From NCBI RefSeq assembly GCF_038087665.1, contig NZ_CP149925.1, positions 2,666,870 through 2,730,869 of the forward strand: 64,000 nt of DNA, read 5' to 3'. The notes beneath the pieces are model-generated. The model had not been told where the DNA came from, did no database searches, and saw nothing but the letters and a program-made list of their open reading frames with translations. Every line of letters starts with the position of its first letter. Position 1 is the first letter of the stretch. The translations under genes and the position numbers were made by a program. Positions 26,804 through 33,602 of this stretch are shown here, piece after piece. Source of the DNA: Gallaecimonas sp. GXIMD4217. Lineage in GTDB: Bacteria; Pseudomonadota; Gammaproteobacteria; Enterobacterales; Gallaecimonadaceae.

Positions 26804-26847
26804 TGCCTTGCTGGTGAACCCCTTAGCCCCGGGGCAGCAGCTCCTTC

Positions 26848-27053
26848 AAGTCGATCACGGCGGCATTGGCGCGGGAGACGCCTGCAACAGCGCCAGGCGA
26901 ACATGAGGTGCCTTTACCCCCTCGACAATAGTTCTTTTAAGTCGATCACGGCGGCATTGGCGCGGGATACGCCGTATCAGCGCCAGGCGAACATGAGGCG
27001 CCTTTATCCCCTCGACAATAGTTCTTTTAAGTCGATCACGGCGGCATTGGCGC
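26848..27053. repeat. Tandem triplication of the DUF2333 gene 3' end
   Basis: Three copies of a unit begin at 26848, 26939 and 27029, spaced 91 and 90 bases. Each unit holds the last ~50 bases of DUF2333 (encoding RANAAVIDLKELL and the stop), and a spacer of ~40 bases with CAGCGCCAGGCGAACATGAG follows. The left copy encodes LLPRG and stop, the other two LLSRG and stop. Copies one and two are about 90 percent alike. Only the 27029 copy belongs to the intact gene; the others are downstream. Confidence 0.85.
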
Positions 27054-27984
27054 GGGATACATAGTTCGCCATCACCAGGGAGTGGTTGGCCAGCAGGCCG
27101 AAGCCGGAGCCGTTCAGCACCATGGGGCTCCACACCGTCTGCTGGGTTTCCTCCAGCTCACGGATGATCTGGCGCAGGGAGACCAGGGCGTTCTTGTCTT
27201 CCAGCACCGGCTGAAAGTCCTGCTCCACCGCCTTCAGCAGGTGCAGCAGCGCCCAGGTGTAGCCGCGGGCCTCGTAGAAGACGTCGTCCAGTTGCCACCA
27301 GGAGGTCTTGACGGTCAGCTCGCCGGACTCGACACCGGACTGGCTGGCGGCCGGATCCCCGGCCAGATCGGTGTTGATGCGATCCTGGCCCACGGAGGCG
27401 GCCAGGCGCTGGCTGTAGCTGCCCAGGCGCTTCTCGGCCATGCGCAGCACCTCGCGCAGGTTGTCGGCGCGGGCATAGAAGGTGGCGGCATCCTGGCCCT
27501 GCCGGCCCAGGCGGGCCCGGTAGGCCTCAAGGCGCTTGATGCCCTTGCGGTACTCGGTCTCGGCCCGGGGCAGCACCCAGGAACGACGGTCGACATTGAA
27601 GAAGGGCTGGGCCTCCTTGAGATCCCTGTCCTCGGTGCTCTGGGACTGGGAGCGGGACAGCTCGTTGCGCATCACCAGGCTGATGTCGCGGACCAACTCC
27701 AGAGCGCCGAATTCCCAGGCCGGCATGTTGTCCAGGAAGACGCTGGGCGGCAGCACGTCGTTGGACAGGAAGCCGCCCGGCTTGTCCAGCAGGGTCCCGG
27801 CGATGTCGATGACGGCGGTGGTGGTGGCCAGGCCGGTCACGTCCGGCAGTTGCTGCTCGGCGCGGACCTGGCTGGTCCTGGCCCTGACGTCGTACAGGTC
27901 CGGCTCGCTGGACCAGTACCAGCCCAGCAGGTAACCCAGCAGCAACAGGGCCACTACGCCCCAGGTGATGATTCGTCCGTTCAT
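27004..27984 (-). CDS. DUF2333 family membrane-anchored protein
   Basis: This 326-residue protein has one N-terminal membrane segment (residues 6-25) and a periplasmic, mostly helical remainder. MPAWEFGALELVRDISLVMRNELSRSQSQS and WWQLDDVFYEARGYTWALLHLLKAVEQDF are typical of DUF2333. Function is unknown. It follows the copper chaperone gene by three bases and shares its transcript. Its last 50 bases are repeated twice downstream, with a stop codon in each copy. Confidence 0.88.
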   Translation of the reverse strand: MNGRIITWGVVALLLLGYLLGWYWSSEPDLYDVRARTSQVRAEQQLPDVTGLATTTAVIDIAGTLLDKPGGFLSNDVLPPSVFLDNMPAWEFGALELVRDISLVMRNELSRSQSQSTEDRDLKEAQPFFNVDRRSWVLPRAETEYRKGIKRLEAYRARLGRQGQDAATFYARADNLREVLRMAEKRLGSYSQRLAASVGQDRINTDLAGDPAASQSGVESGELTVKTSWWQLDDVFYEARGYTWALLHLLKAVEQDFQPVLEDKNALVSLRQIIRELEETQQTVWSPMVLNGSGFGLLANHSLVMANYVSRANAAVIDLKELLSRG

Positions 27985-27987
27985 GCT

Positions 27988-28410
27988 TTACTCCATTGGC
28001 AGGCGGCGGACCGGCAGTTCCAGCGCCTGGTGTTGGCCATTGGCCAGGATCAGGGTCAGGGCCAGGCTGTCGCCTTCCCTCAGGGGGGCCTTCAGGCCCA
28101 TCAGCATCAGGTGGCTGGTGCCCGGGGCCAGCAGGGTCTCCTGGCCGGGGGCCAGCACCAGCCGGTCAAGGTGCTTCATGGCCAGTTGATCGCCCCGGCG
28201 TTCATAGCCGTGCAGCATGATGTGGCCAACGCCCGGGCTCTCGGCGCCCACCAGCACCAATGGCTCATCGCCGGGGTTGTGCAGCCTCATGTAGGCGGCG
28301 CTGTTGTGCTGGCCCGGCGGCATGGCACGCACCCAGGCGTCGCTGACCTCCAGCGGCACCGGCGCCACCGATTCCGCCAGCAGTAACAATCCCAATAGCG
28401 GCTGTAACAC
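27988..28410 (-). CDS. Periplasmic copper chaperone PCu(A)C
   Basis: This 140-residue protein starts with GTG at 28410 behind AGGAGG at good spacing and has a short signal peptide. The mature part keeps the copper site of the family: HIMLHG, then a Met about ten residues on, and HLMLMGL toward the C-terminus (pattern HxM...M...HxM). PCu(A)C proteins bind Cu(I) in the periplasm and help build the CuA site of cytochrome c oxidase. DUF2333 follows in the same operon. It is divergent from an enoyl-CoA hydratase gene. Confidence 0.9.
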   Translation of the reverse strand: MLQPLLGLLLLAESVAPVPLEVSDAWVRAMPPGQHNSAAYMRLHNPGDEPLVLVGAESPGVGHIMLHGYERRGDQLAMKHLDRLVLAPGQETLLAPGTSHLMLMGLKAPLREGDSLALTLILANGQHQALELPVRRLPME

Positions 28411-28427
28411 CTTGACCTCCTTGTAAT

Positions 28428-28442
28428 ACTGGTACTACCAGT
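28428..28442. promoter_or_regulatory. FadR-like operator
   Basis: ACTGGTACTACCAGT is a perfect inverted repeat of ACTGGT around ACT. It fits the TGGTnnnACCA core of FadR-type GntR operators and lies 39 bases upstream of the enoyl-CoA hydratase/isomerase start, and 17 upstream of the divergent copper chaperone. FadR as the binder is inference. Confidence 0.5.
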
Positions 28443-28481
28443 CTAACTTAGCTCAATGCACATGTTTACCGGAAACATCCT

Positions 28482-29225
28482 ATGAGCGCCCACATCACAA
28501 CACAATGCCTGGACGGCGTGATGATCGTCACCCTGGCCCGCCTCGACAAGAAAAACGCCCTCACCCAGGCCATGTATCGTCAGCTGGCCGAGGCCCTGAA
28601 GCAGGCCGAAGCCGACGAGGCGGTGCGGGCGGTGCTGCTCCGGGGCAATGACCAGTGCTTCAGCGCCGGTAACGACCTCCATGACTTCATGAGCCTGCCG
28701 GATGTGAGCCGCGACGGCCCCATACTGGCCTTTCTGACCGCTTTGGCCGCCTTCTCCAAGCCCCTGGTGGCAGCGGTGGCGGGTCCGGCCGTGGGCATAG
28801 GCACCACGGCGCTGCTGCACTGCGACTTGGTGGTGGCGGACGCGGGCTCCCGTTTCCAGCTGCCCTTCGTGGCCCTGGGCCTGTGTCCCGAGGCCGGCTC
28901 CAGCGCCCTGCTGGCCCAACGGGTCGGCCAGGCCAAGGCCAGGCAGTGGCTGCTGACCGGCCAGCCCTTCGACGCCGCCGAGGCGCTGCACCATGGGCTC
29001 ATCAATGAAGTGGTCGAGGGCGGCGTCTGTGAGCGGGGCCTGGCCCTGGCCCGGCAGCTGGCGGCCTTGCCGGCCGGCGCCATGCAGGCCTCCAAGGCGC
29101 TGCTGAACAAATGGAGCCGGGCCGAGATCCAGGCCTGCATCGAGGACGAGGCCGCCGTGTTCGGCCGGCTGCTCCGGGGCGAGGAGTGCCAGGCGGCGGT
29201 GAGGGCCTTCTTCAGCCGCGGCTGA
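28482..29225 (+). CDS. Enoyl-CoA hydratase/isomerase family protein
   Basis: This 247-residue crotonase-fold enzyme shows the oxyanion-hole motifs CFSAGNDLHDF (near residue 60) and AGPAVGIGTTALLHCD. LCPEAGSSALL has a Glu at the position used by delta3-delta2-enoyl-CoA isomerases, and the second hydratase Glu in the AVGIGTT region is missing. An isomerase role in unsaturated fatty acid oxidation is therefore more likely than a plain hydratase. It is alone on its strand, with a FadR-like site upstream. Confidence 0.85.
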   Translation: MSAHITTQCLDGVMIVTLARLDKKNALTQAMYRQLAEALKQAEADEAVRAVLLRGNDQCFSAGNDLHDFMSLPDVSRDGPILAFLTALAAFSKPLVAAVAGPAVGIGTTALLHCDLVVADAGSRFQLPFVALGLCPEAGSSALLAQRVGQAKARQWLLTGQPFDAAEALHHGLINEVVEGGVCERGLALARQLAALPAGAMQASKALLNKWSRAEIQACIEDEAAVFGRLLRGEECQAAVRAFFSRG

Positions 29226-29226
29226 G

Positions 29227-29562
29227 TCAGGCGATGCTGGACGACGGCCTGGGCTTGACCAGTTGCCAGATGATCCAGAACGGCAGCCAGACAGGCAGGG
29301 TCAGCACCATCAACAGCAGCATCAGGCCGCCCAATACCAGGGCCATGATGCCGACGGTGCTGGCCACCGCCAGGATCACCGCCACCACGGCTACCACCAG
29401 GCCCAAGATGGCCAGCAGGGTCGCTTCCATACCGTCCTCCAGATGCAGCATGTCGTCGTTGATGACCAGGTGCAGATCGCCGGGCCAGTGACCCAGGCCC
29501 ACGAAGGCGAACCAGGTCAGCAGGGCGGTGACCGCCAGGGCGATCAGTATTTTCTGTCCCAT
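29227..29562 (-). CDS. Small membrane protein, last gene of the pspC operon
   Basis: This 111-residue protein starts at ATG 29562, which overlaps the pspC 3' end by 19 bases. An N-terminal hydrophobic segment is followed by a short polar loop with DDMLHLEDGMEA, then two long, almost continuous hydrophobic segments (about residues 50-105) with Val/Leu/Ala. I do not recognise a family. Position after pspC suggests a role in the same envelope response. Confidence 0.75.
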   Translation of the reverse strand: MGQKILIALAVTALLTWFAFVGLGHWPGDLHLVINDDMLHLEDGMEATLLAILGLVVAVVAVILAVASTVGIMALVLGGLMLLLMVLTLPVWLPFWIIWQLVKPRPSSSIA

Positions 29563-29771
29563 CTGTACTCCTTCTCCACCAGGGGACGCTTGGCCGGCAG
29601 CAGCCAGGCCGCCAGCAGGTACAGTACGCCCGTGGTGAAGGGCGAGATCAGCAGCGCCACAAAGGTCGCCAGTCGCACCCAGGCCCTGTCGATGTCCAGC
29701 TTCTTGGCCAGGCCAGAGCAGACCCCGAAGAGCATGTTGTCTTCTTTGTCCAAATACCATCCGTCACGCAT
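29544..29771 (-). CDS. pspC: PspC-domain protein
   Basis: This 75-residue protein has the whole PspC domain: the pattern WYLDKEDNMLFGVCSGLAKKLDIDRAWVRL, then one hydrophobic span ending in a short basic tail. PspC senses envelope damage and counteracts PspA inhibition of PspF. The ATG at 29771 follows GGAGGT at good spacing, located in the 3' end of the small gene upstream. No pspA or pspB is next to it, so it is not the classic pspABC layout. Confidence 0.9.
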   Translation of the reverse strand: MRDGWYLDKEDNMLFGVCSGLAKKLDIDRAWVRLATFVALLISPFTTGVLYLLAAWLLPAKRPLVEKEYRWDRKY

Positions 29772-29868
29772 GTTTACCTCCACTCATCAGGGTGATCAGG
29801 CCGCCGCCCAGCACCACGGCCAGGGGCGGCATCAGCCAGTACAACAACAGGGCAGCCGGGCTCAGCAT
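29764..29868 (-). CDS. 34-residue predicted membrane protein
   Basis: ATG at 29868 lies one base after the stop of the upstream gene; the frame runs 34 codons and ends eight bases past the pspC start. The peptide MLSPAALLLYWLMPPLAVVL continues as a Gly/Leu-rich span, forming one hydrophobic stretch with a short polar tail (SGGKHA). Its 3' end contains the pspC ribosome-binding site GGAGGT, which fits translational coupling. It could be a PspB analogue, but it is shorter and no motif is seen. Confidence 0.5.
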   Translation of the reverse strand: MLSPAALLLYWLMPPLAVVLGGGLITLMSGGKHA

Positions 29869-29869
29869 C

Positions 29870-30109
29870 TTATTTCTCGGCGTCTTGCGCCGGCTCCTGT
29901 TCCAGGCTCAGGCTGGCTTCCAGCTCAGCCATCAGCGCCTCGGCTTCCAGTTTCAACTGGCGCTGCACCGATACCTGCAGTTCGTCCAGGGCGGCCGACG
30001 TTTGGCTCAACATGGCCTCGGCCAGTTGGGCGGTCATGTCTTCATCGGCGGCCATGGCCGGGGCGGTCATCAAGGCACTTGCCAGTACAACGCTAGTCAG
30101 AACTTTCAT
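29870..30109 (-). CDS. Small secreted helical protein, first gene of the pspC operon
   Basis: This 79-residue protein starts at ATG 30109 behind GGAG and has a signal peptide cleaved after APAMA. The mature part, about 58 residues, is acidic and helical (coiled-coil-like, AELEASLSLEQEPAQ). I do not recognise a family. It stands directly upstream of a 34-residue membrane peptide, pspC and another membrane gene, behind a sigma-54-like promoter, so it is likely a periplasmic component of this envelope operon. Confidence 0.75.
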   Translation of the reverse strand: MKVLTSVVLASALMTAPAMAADEDMTAQLAEAMLSQTSAALDELQVSVQRQLKLEAEALMAELEASLSLEQEPAQDAEK

Positions 30110-30155
30110 GGTCAACTCCGTCTGTGTCAGTTCCCAGGGGGCTTGACGGAGTTAT

Positions 30156-30171
30156 TTCAAGGCCTGTGCCA
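30156..30171 (-). promoter_or_regulatory. Sigma-54-like promoter for the pspC operon
   Basis: On the minus strand, TGGCAC, five bases, TTGAA match the -24/-12 pattern TGGCAC-N5-TTGC except for the final C. A start about 12 bases downstream would be near 30145, 35 bases before the first gene. psp operons of other gammaproteobacteria are sigma-54 dependent, so the match is in context. The -12 GC is imperfect. Confidence 0.5.
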
Positions 30172-30260
30172 AGATCGAAAAAAGATCACAAAGCACTGAT
30201 TGCAAAGGATTTTTAGAGGGAGAACAAAAAAGAGACGGGGACTGTAACAGGGAGGGTTTA

Positions 30261-30292
30261 GCCAATCTCACCAGCAACTTGGCGAGATTGGC
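30261..30292. repeat. Inverted repeat downstream of dusA
   Basis: GCCAATCTC and GAGATTGGC form nine-base arms around a 15-base loop, 10 bases past the dusA stop. No T tract follows on the minus strand, so it is either a weak terminator or a mobile repeat. Confidence 0.45.
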
Positions 30293-30302
30293 CATTTGTA
30301 AC

Positions 30303-31268
30303 TCAGCCGGCCTGGACCAGCGCCAGGGCCGCTTCCAGGGTGTGGGGGCCGGCCTCCGGCTTGTGGGCGTTCTCGGACAGGTAGCGGCGCCACTTGCGGC
30401 CGCCGGGCATGCCGTTGAACAGGCCGAGGATATGGCGGCTGATGTGGTTGAGGCGGGCGCCCTGGCTCATCTGCCGTTCCACATAGGGCAGCATCTGCCG
30501 CACCACCTCAAAGCGGGACACGGGGGCGTGCTCGGCGTCGTAGAGGGCCTGGTCTATCTCCGCCAGCAGGTAGGGGTTCTGGTAGGCCTCGCGCCCCACC
30601 ATCACCGAATCCACGTGGGCCAGGTGCTGCTGCATCTCGGCCACCGTCTTGATGCCGCCGTTGATGCCGATGTGAAGGTGCGGGAAGTCCTGTTTCAACC
30701 GGTAGACCCGCTCGTAGTCCAGGGGCGGAATCTCGCGGTTTTCCTTGGGACTCAGCCCCTGCAGCCAGGCCTTGCGGGCGTGGATGATGAAGGTGTCGCA
30801 GCCGCCAGCGCTGACCTTGTCCACGAAATCGCAGAGGAAGTCGTAGCTGTCCAGCTCGTCGATGCCGATGCGGGTCTTGACCGTCACCGGTATGGCCACC
30901 GCCTCGCCCATGGCCGCCACCGACTGGGCCACCAGCTCCGGCTCGCCCATCAGGCAGGCGCCGAAGCGGCCGTTCTGGACCCGATCCGAGGGGCAACCGA
31001 CATTGATATTGACCTCGTCGTAGCCGCGCTCCTCGGCCAGGCGGGCGCAATGGGCCAGCTCGCCGGGGTGGGAGCCGCCCAGCTGCAGGGCCAGGGGATG
31101 CTCGGCCTCGTCGAAGGCCAGGTAGTCGGCCTTGCCGTGGATGATGGCGCCCGTGGTGACCATTTCCGTGTACAGCAGGGCGTGGCGGGACAACAGGCGC
31201 GCAAAGTAGCGATAGTGCCGGTCGGTCCAGTCCAGCATGGGGGCAACGGAAAAGGTGCGATCCAACAT
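30303..31268 (-). CDS. dusA: tRNA-dihydrouridine(20/20a) synthase DusA
   Basis: This 321-residue FMN enzyme reduces uridine 20 in the D-loop of tRNA. Motifs are [10 protein letters not shown] at the N-terminus, [10 protein letters not shown], the catalytic-cysteine region [35 protein letters not shown], and [13 protein letters not shown]. These are specific to DusA rather than DusB or DusC. The ATG at 31268 follows GGAG. It is transcribed alone. Confidence 0.95.
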   Translation of the reverse strand: MLDRTFSVAPMLDWTDRHYRYFARLLSRHALLYTEMVTTGAIIHGKADYLAFDEAEHPLALQLGGSHPGELAHCARLAEERGYDEVNINVGCPSDRVQNGRFGACLMGEPELVAQSVAAMGEAVAIPVTVKTRIGIDELDSYDFLCDFVDKVSAGGCDTFIIHARKAWLQGLSPKENREIPPLDYERVYRLKQDFPHLHIGINGGIKTVAEMQQHLAHVDSVMVGREAYQNPYLLAEIDQALYDAEHAPVSRFEVVRQMLPYVERQMSQGARLNHISRHILGLFNGMPGGRKWRRYLSENAHKPEAGPHTLEAALALVQAG

Positions 31269-31443
31269 CGATGGCTCCGGGTCAAAAGGGGCGCAAAGTT
31301 TACTCAATGCCGCCCAAGCGGGCAAATCCCCTAGAGCGAGTAATGGCTCAAGAGCATATCCATGACGCTTAACGGCGCTAACTTGCCGCCTCGCCAGCTC
31401 TCAACCATGCTCATTGGTTACACGCACCGGAAGGAACAAGCTC

Positions 31444-31929
31444 ATGCCTATTTGTCCAGCCTGTGGCGGTTCAGGCATAAAAACCGAGATGCAGGATGGC
31501 TTGCCTGTCTCAGGCGGACCTTGCTCATCCTGCGCAGGCTCCGGAAAGGTGGGTATGGATCCCTCTGACTTAGATCCTTATCTGCCAACAGGTGGCAGGA
31601 AAGGTGATTTCTTCATTGATGATGACGGGCTTGAGCTTCACGGCACTAAGACAAAGCGCAGACCAAAGAAGGAAGACCTCAGCGCAGAGCAGTACGTTGC
31701 CGGGTTCATAGGGCTCGCTGTATGGGCAGGCGTTGCCTATGTGGGCCTGGAGTACACCGCGCTCGCGTGGTACTGGCCTGTGGGTACCGGTCTATTGCTG
31801 GCGTTTGGAACAACCCAGCTGCTGCTTGGTCCTCTCTATCGACTGACGCAATGGATTGCCATGATTCTCGGATTTCTGATGCTTGTCGGGATAGGGGTTA
31901 TTCTCTACAAACTCTTCGCTGGCGCCTGA
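31444..31929 (+). CDS. DnaJ-type zinc-finger membrane protein
   Basis: This 161-residue protein begins with a short zinc-binding region made of two CxxCxGxG repeats (CPACGGSG near residues 4-11 and CSSCAGSG near 27-34), as in the DnaJ central domain, but no J domain is present. A charged linker (TKTKRRPKKED) leads to two or three membrane segments at the C-terminus. The start is the ATG at 31444 behind AAGGA. Partners are unknown; it opens an accessory patch between dusA and the insertion sequence. Confidence 0.7.
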   Translation: MPICPACGGSGIKTEMQDGLPVSGGPCSSCAGSGKVGMDPSDLDPYLPTGGRKGDFFIDDDGLELHGTKTKRRPKKEDLSAEQYVAGFIGLAVWAGVAYVGLEYTALAWYWPVGTGLLLAFGTTQLLLGPLYRLTQWIAMILGFLMLVGIGVILYKLFAGA

Positions 31930-31942
31930 CCAAGAATGGCTA

Positions 31943-32566
31943 TCAAAGCTCCTTCTCTAGCCTCGGGATTAAACTTTTAGCCTGGCTGACCATTTGTTCG
32001 TGGGAAGACTTCAACGCACTACAGTAATCCACCAGCTCCCTTCTAGTCGCTGCTCTTTCATGGCCTGATGCGTTCGGCATATTTAGGAAAGAATATTTTT
32101 CAAGCAACTGGTTATTAAATCTGAAAGAGTCGAGGTGCCCCCTGGCAACAATGTAAAAACGCACTACGGCTTTGCGAAGTTCTTGGTCTTTCAATCCAGA
32201 CAGGCCAGCAGCGTTGTTGTCATAGAAGGTGAAATAACCGTCCCCTAGAGGCCAGTAGTCGTCAAGATATTCTCCTTGATGGGTGGCCAGGTGGTAGCCC
32301 ATCTTTTCTTGGTATATGGCTATCAGCTCTTCAATTTCGCACTTTATGCCAGCTAGCGTCCCTTTCAATTGCTCCCTTTCCTTGCGCCACTGATACAAGG
32401 CCTGGAGGAAAAATCCTACCGCGACCCCGAGTAACGCGAAAAAACCAGAGGTAATGGCGCCATACTCGTTTGCTAGCTCAAGAAGGTGATTATTGCTAGC
32501 ACTGGGAGCGTCTGCTGCAAAAGCGGGGGTAGTTAAAACCAGCACTATCAGTAGCAGTTTTTTCAT
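31943..32566 (-). CDS. Hypothetical membrane protein with cytoplasmic or periplasmic helical domain
   Basis: This 207-residue protein (ATG at 32566; in-frame ATG at 32584 also possible) has a cleavable N-terminal hydrophobic segment (MKKLLLIVLVLTTPAFA), a second membrane span (about residues 40-60, GFFALLGVAVGFFLQAL) and a long helical domain rich in Glu, Lys and aromatic residues. Base composition is clearly poorer in GC than the chromosome around it. No family recognised. It is co-directional with the next gene upstream (28-base gap). Confidence 0.65.
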   Translation of the reverse strand: MKKLLLIVLVLTTPAFAADAPSASNNHLLELANEYGAITSGFFALLGVAVGFFLQALYQWRKEREQLKGTLAGIKCEIEELIAIYQEKMGYHLATHQGEYLDDYWPLGDGYFTFYDNNAAGLSGLKDQELRKAVVRFYIVARGHLDSFRFNNQLLEKYSFLNMPNASGHERAATRRELVDYCSALKSSHEQMVSQAKSLIPRLEKEL

Positions 32567-32594
32567 ATGAAGATCCATTTCCAAAATTTAACGA

Positions 32595-33539
32595 CTAAGC
32601 CGACCTGGCCAACAGGCGCTCTGGGTCGCCCACATACTCGCCGGTGTCCTCCATACACATCAGGCTGATGCGGTCAGCGCGGAAGGTGCGCAGGGCCCGG
32701 CGACTGGTGCAGACCCCTTTCAGGTAGGCGATGCCGTTCTTGGTACTGGCACTGCGGAAAACGACCAGACGCTCTGTCTCGTTGCCAGCCGAGTCGATGT
32801 AGTAGAACCGCACCTCATCACCGCTGTGCAGCATGTAAGGGCCGTCGGAATCCGAAGACACGCCGCTGGAAGACTTCTTGGTGTCCCAGGCCGCGCCGCC
32901 GGTCGGCTTGGCTGGCTTGTTTGGGGTGACGGCCTTCTTAGGTTTAGCGCGTGGCTTGGTGGCTTTTGCTGGCTCGGGCTTGGCTACGGGCTTGTCTGGC
33001 AGATCGCAGATCTCACTCAGCAGCGCCTTGATGTCCTCGGCCTCAGTGGCATCCAACACGCCGTCCTGCAGGTGATGCTCCAGCGCCTGGAAAAGCTGCA
33101 AGGGGACGGGGCCAAGGGTGGCCATGGCCCGGCTTTGCAGGTAGCGATAAAGTTGCTCGGCTTCACGCTGGTCCACCACGTCGTCGGCCAGGATCAGCTC
33201 GCCCATCTGCTTCAGGGTTACCACCACCGACTCGTCTTCAATTGCATGCGGATGATGAGCAGAGCTTGCGCCAATGTCTGTAGCCGCCAAACGTCCAGCG
33301 GCGCGGGCCTTCCAACAGCCAATGGAAGCCGCTGCAAAAAGCGCAATCCCAAGAATGTCGGTAAACAGGGTTTCTACCGAGAAGATCCCGACCAGAAAGG
33401 TAAACAGGAAGAAGCCAATCACGAAACCAACCAGGTGACGAGCAATGGCGTTAGGAATGGCGCCCCTGAAGTAACCTGCTGCGCCCCACCACGACAGCGC
33501 CATCAGCACGAACGGAAGAACGACGTAAAGGACAACCAT
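32595..33539 (-). CDS. Membrane-anchored protein with C-terminal WYL-like domain
   Basis: This 314-residue protein has three hydrophobic segments in residues 1-70, then an acidic helical region (about 100-175, with DDVVDQREAEQLYRYL, resembling a TerB-like helical unit), a Lys/Pro/Ala-rich linker (about 180-210) and a C-terminal beta-rich domain. The last part reads VRFYYIDSAGNETERLVVF...RALRTFRADRISLM, which follows the WYL pattern of ligand-binding regulators. Such a domain at the end of a membrane protein is unusual. The insertion sequence sits 64 bases upstream of its start. Confidence 0.65.
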   Translation of the reverse strand: MVVLYVVLPFVLMALSWWGAAGYFRGAIPNAIARHLVGFVIGFFLFTFLVGIFSVETLFTDILGIALFAAASIGCWKARAAGRLAATDIGASSAHHPHAIEDESVVVTLKQMGELILADDVVDQREAEQLYRYLQSRAMATLGPVPLQLFQALEHHLQDGVLDATEAEDIKALLSEICDLPDKPVAKPEPAKATKPRAKPKKAVTPNKPAKPTGGAAWDTKKSSSGVSSDSDGPYMLHSGDEVRFYYIDSAGNETERLVVFRSASTKNGIAYLKGVCTSRRALRTFRADRISLMCMEDTGEYVGDPERLLARSA

Positions 33540-33592
33540 AAAGCCTCCTTGCTTGGGTAGTGATTAACGCTTCCTATGCCTGAACCGTCTGT

Positions 33593-33602
33593 GCATCATC
33601 AT
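33593..33602. repeat. Target site duplication, left copy
   Basis: GCATCATCAT, identical to 34829-34838 on the far side of the insertion sequence. Confidence 0.9.
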
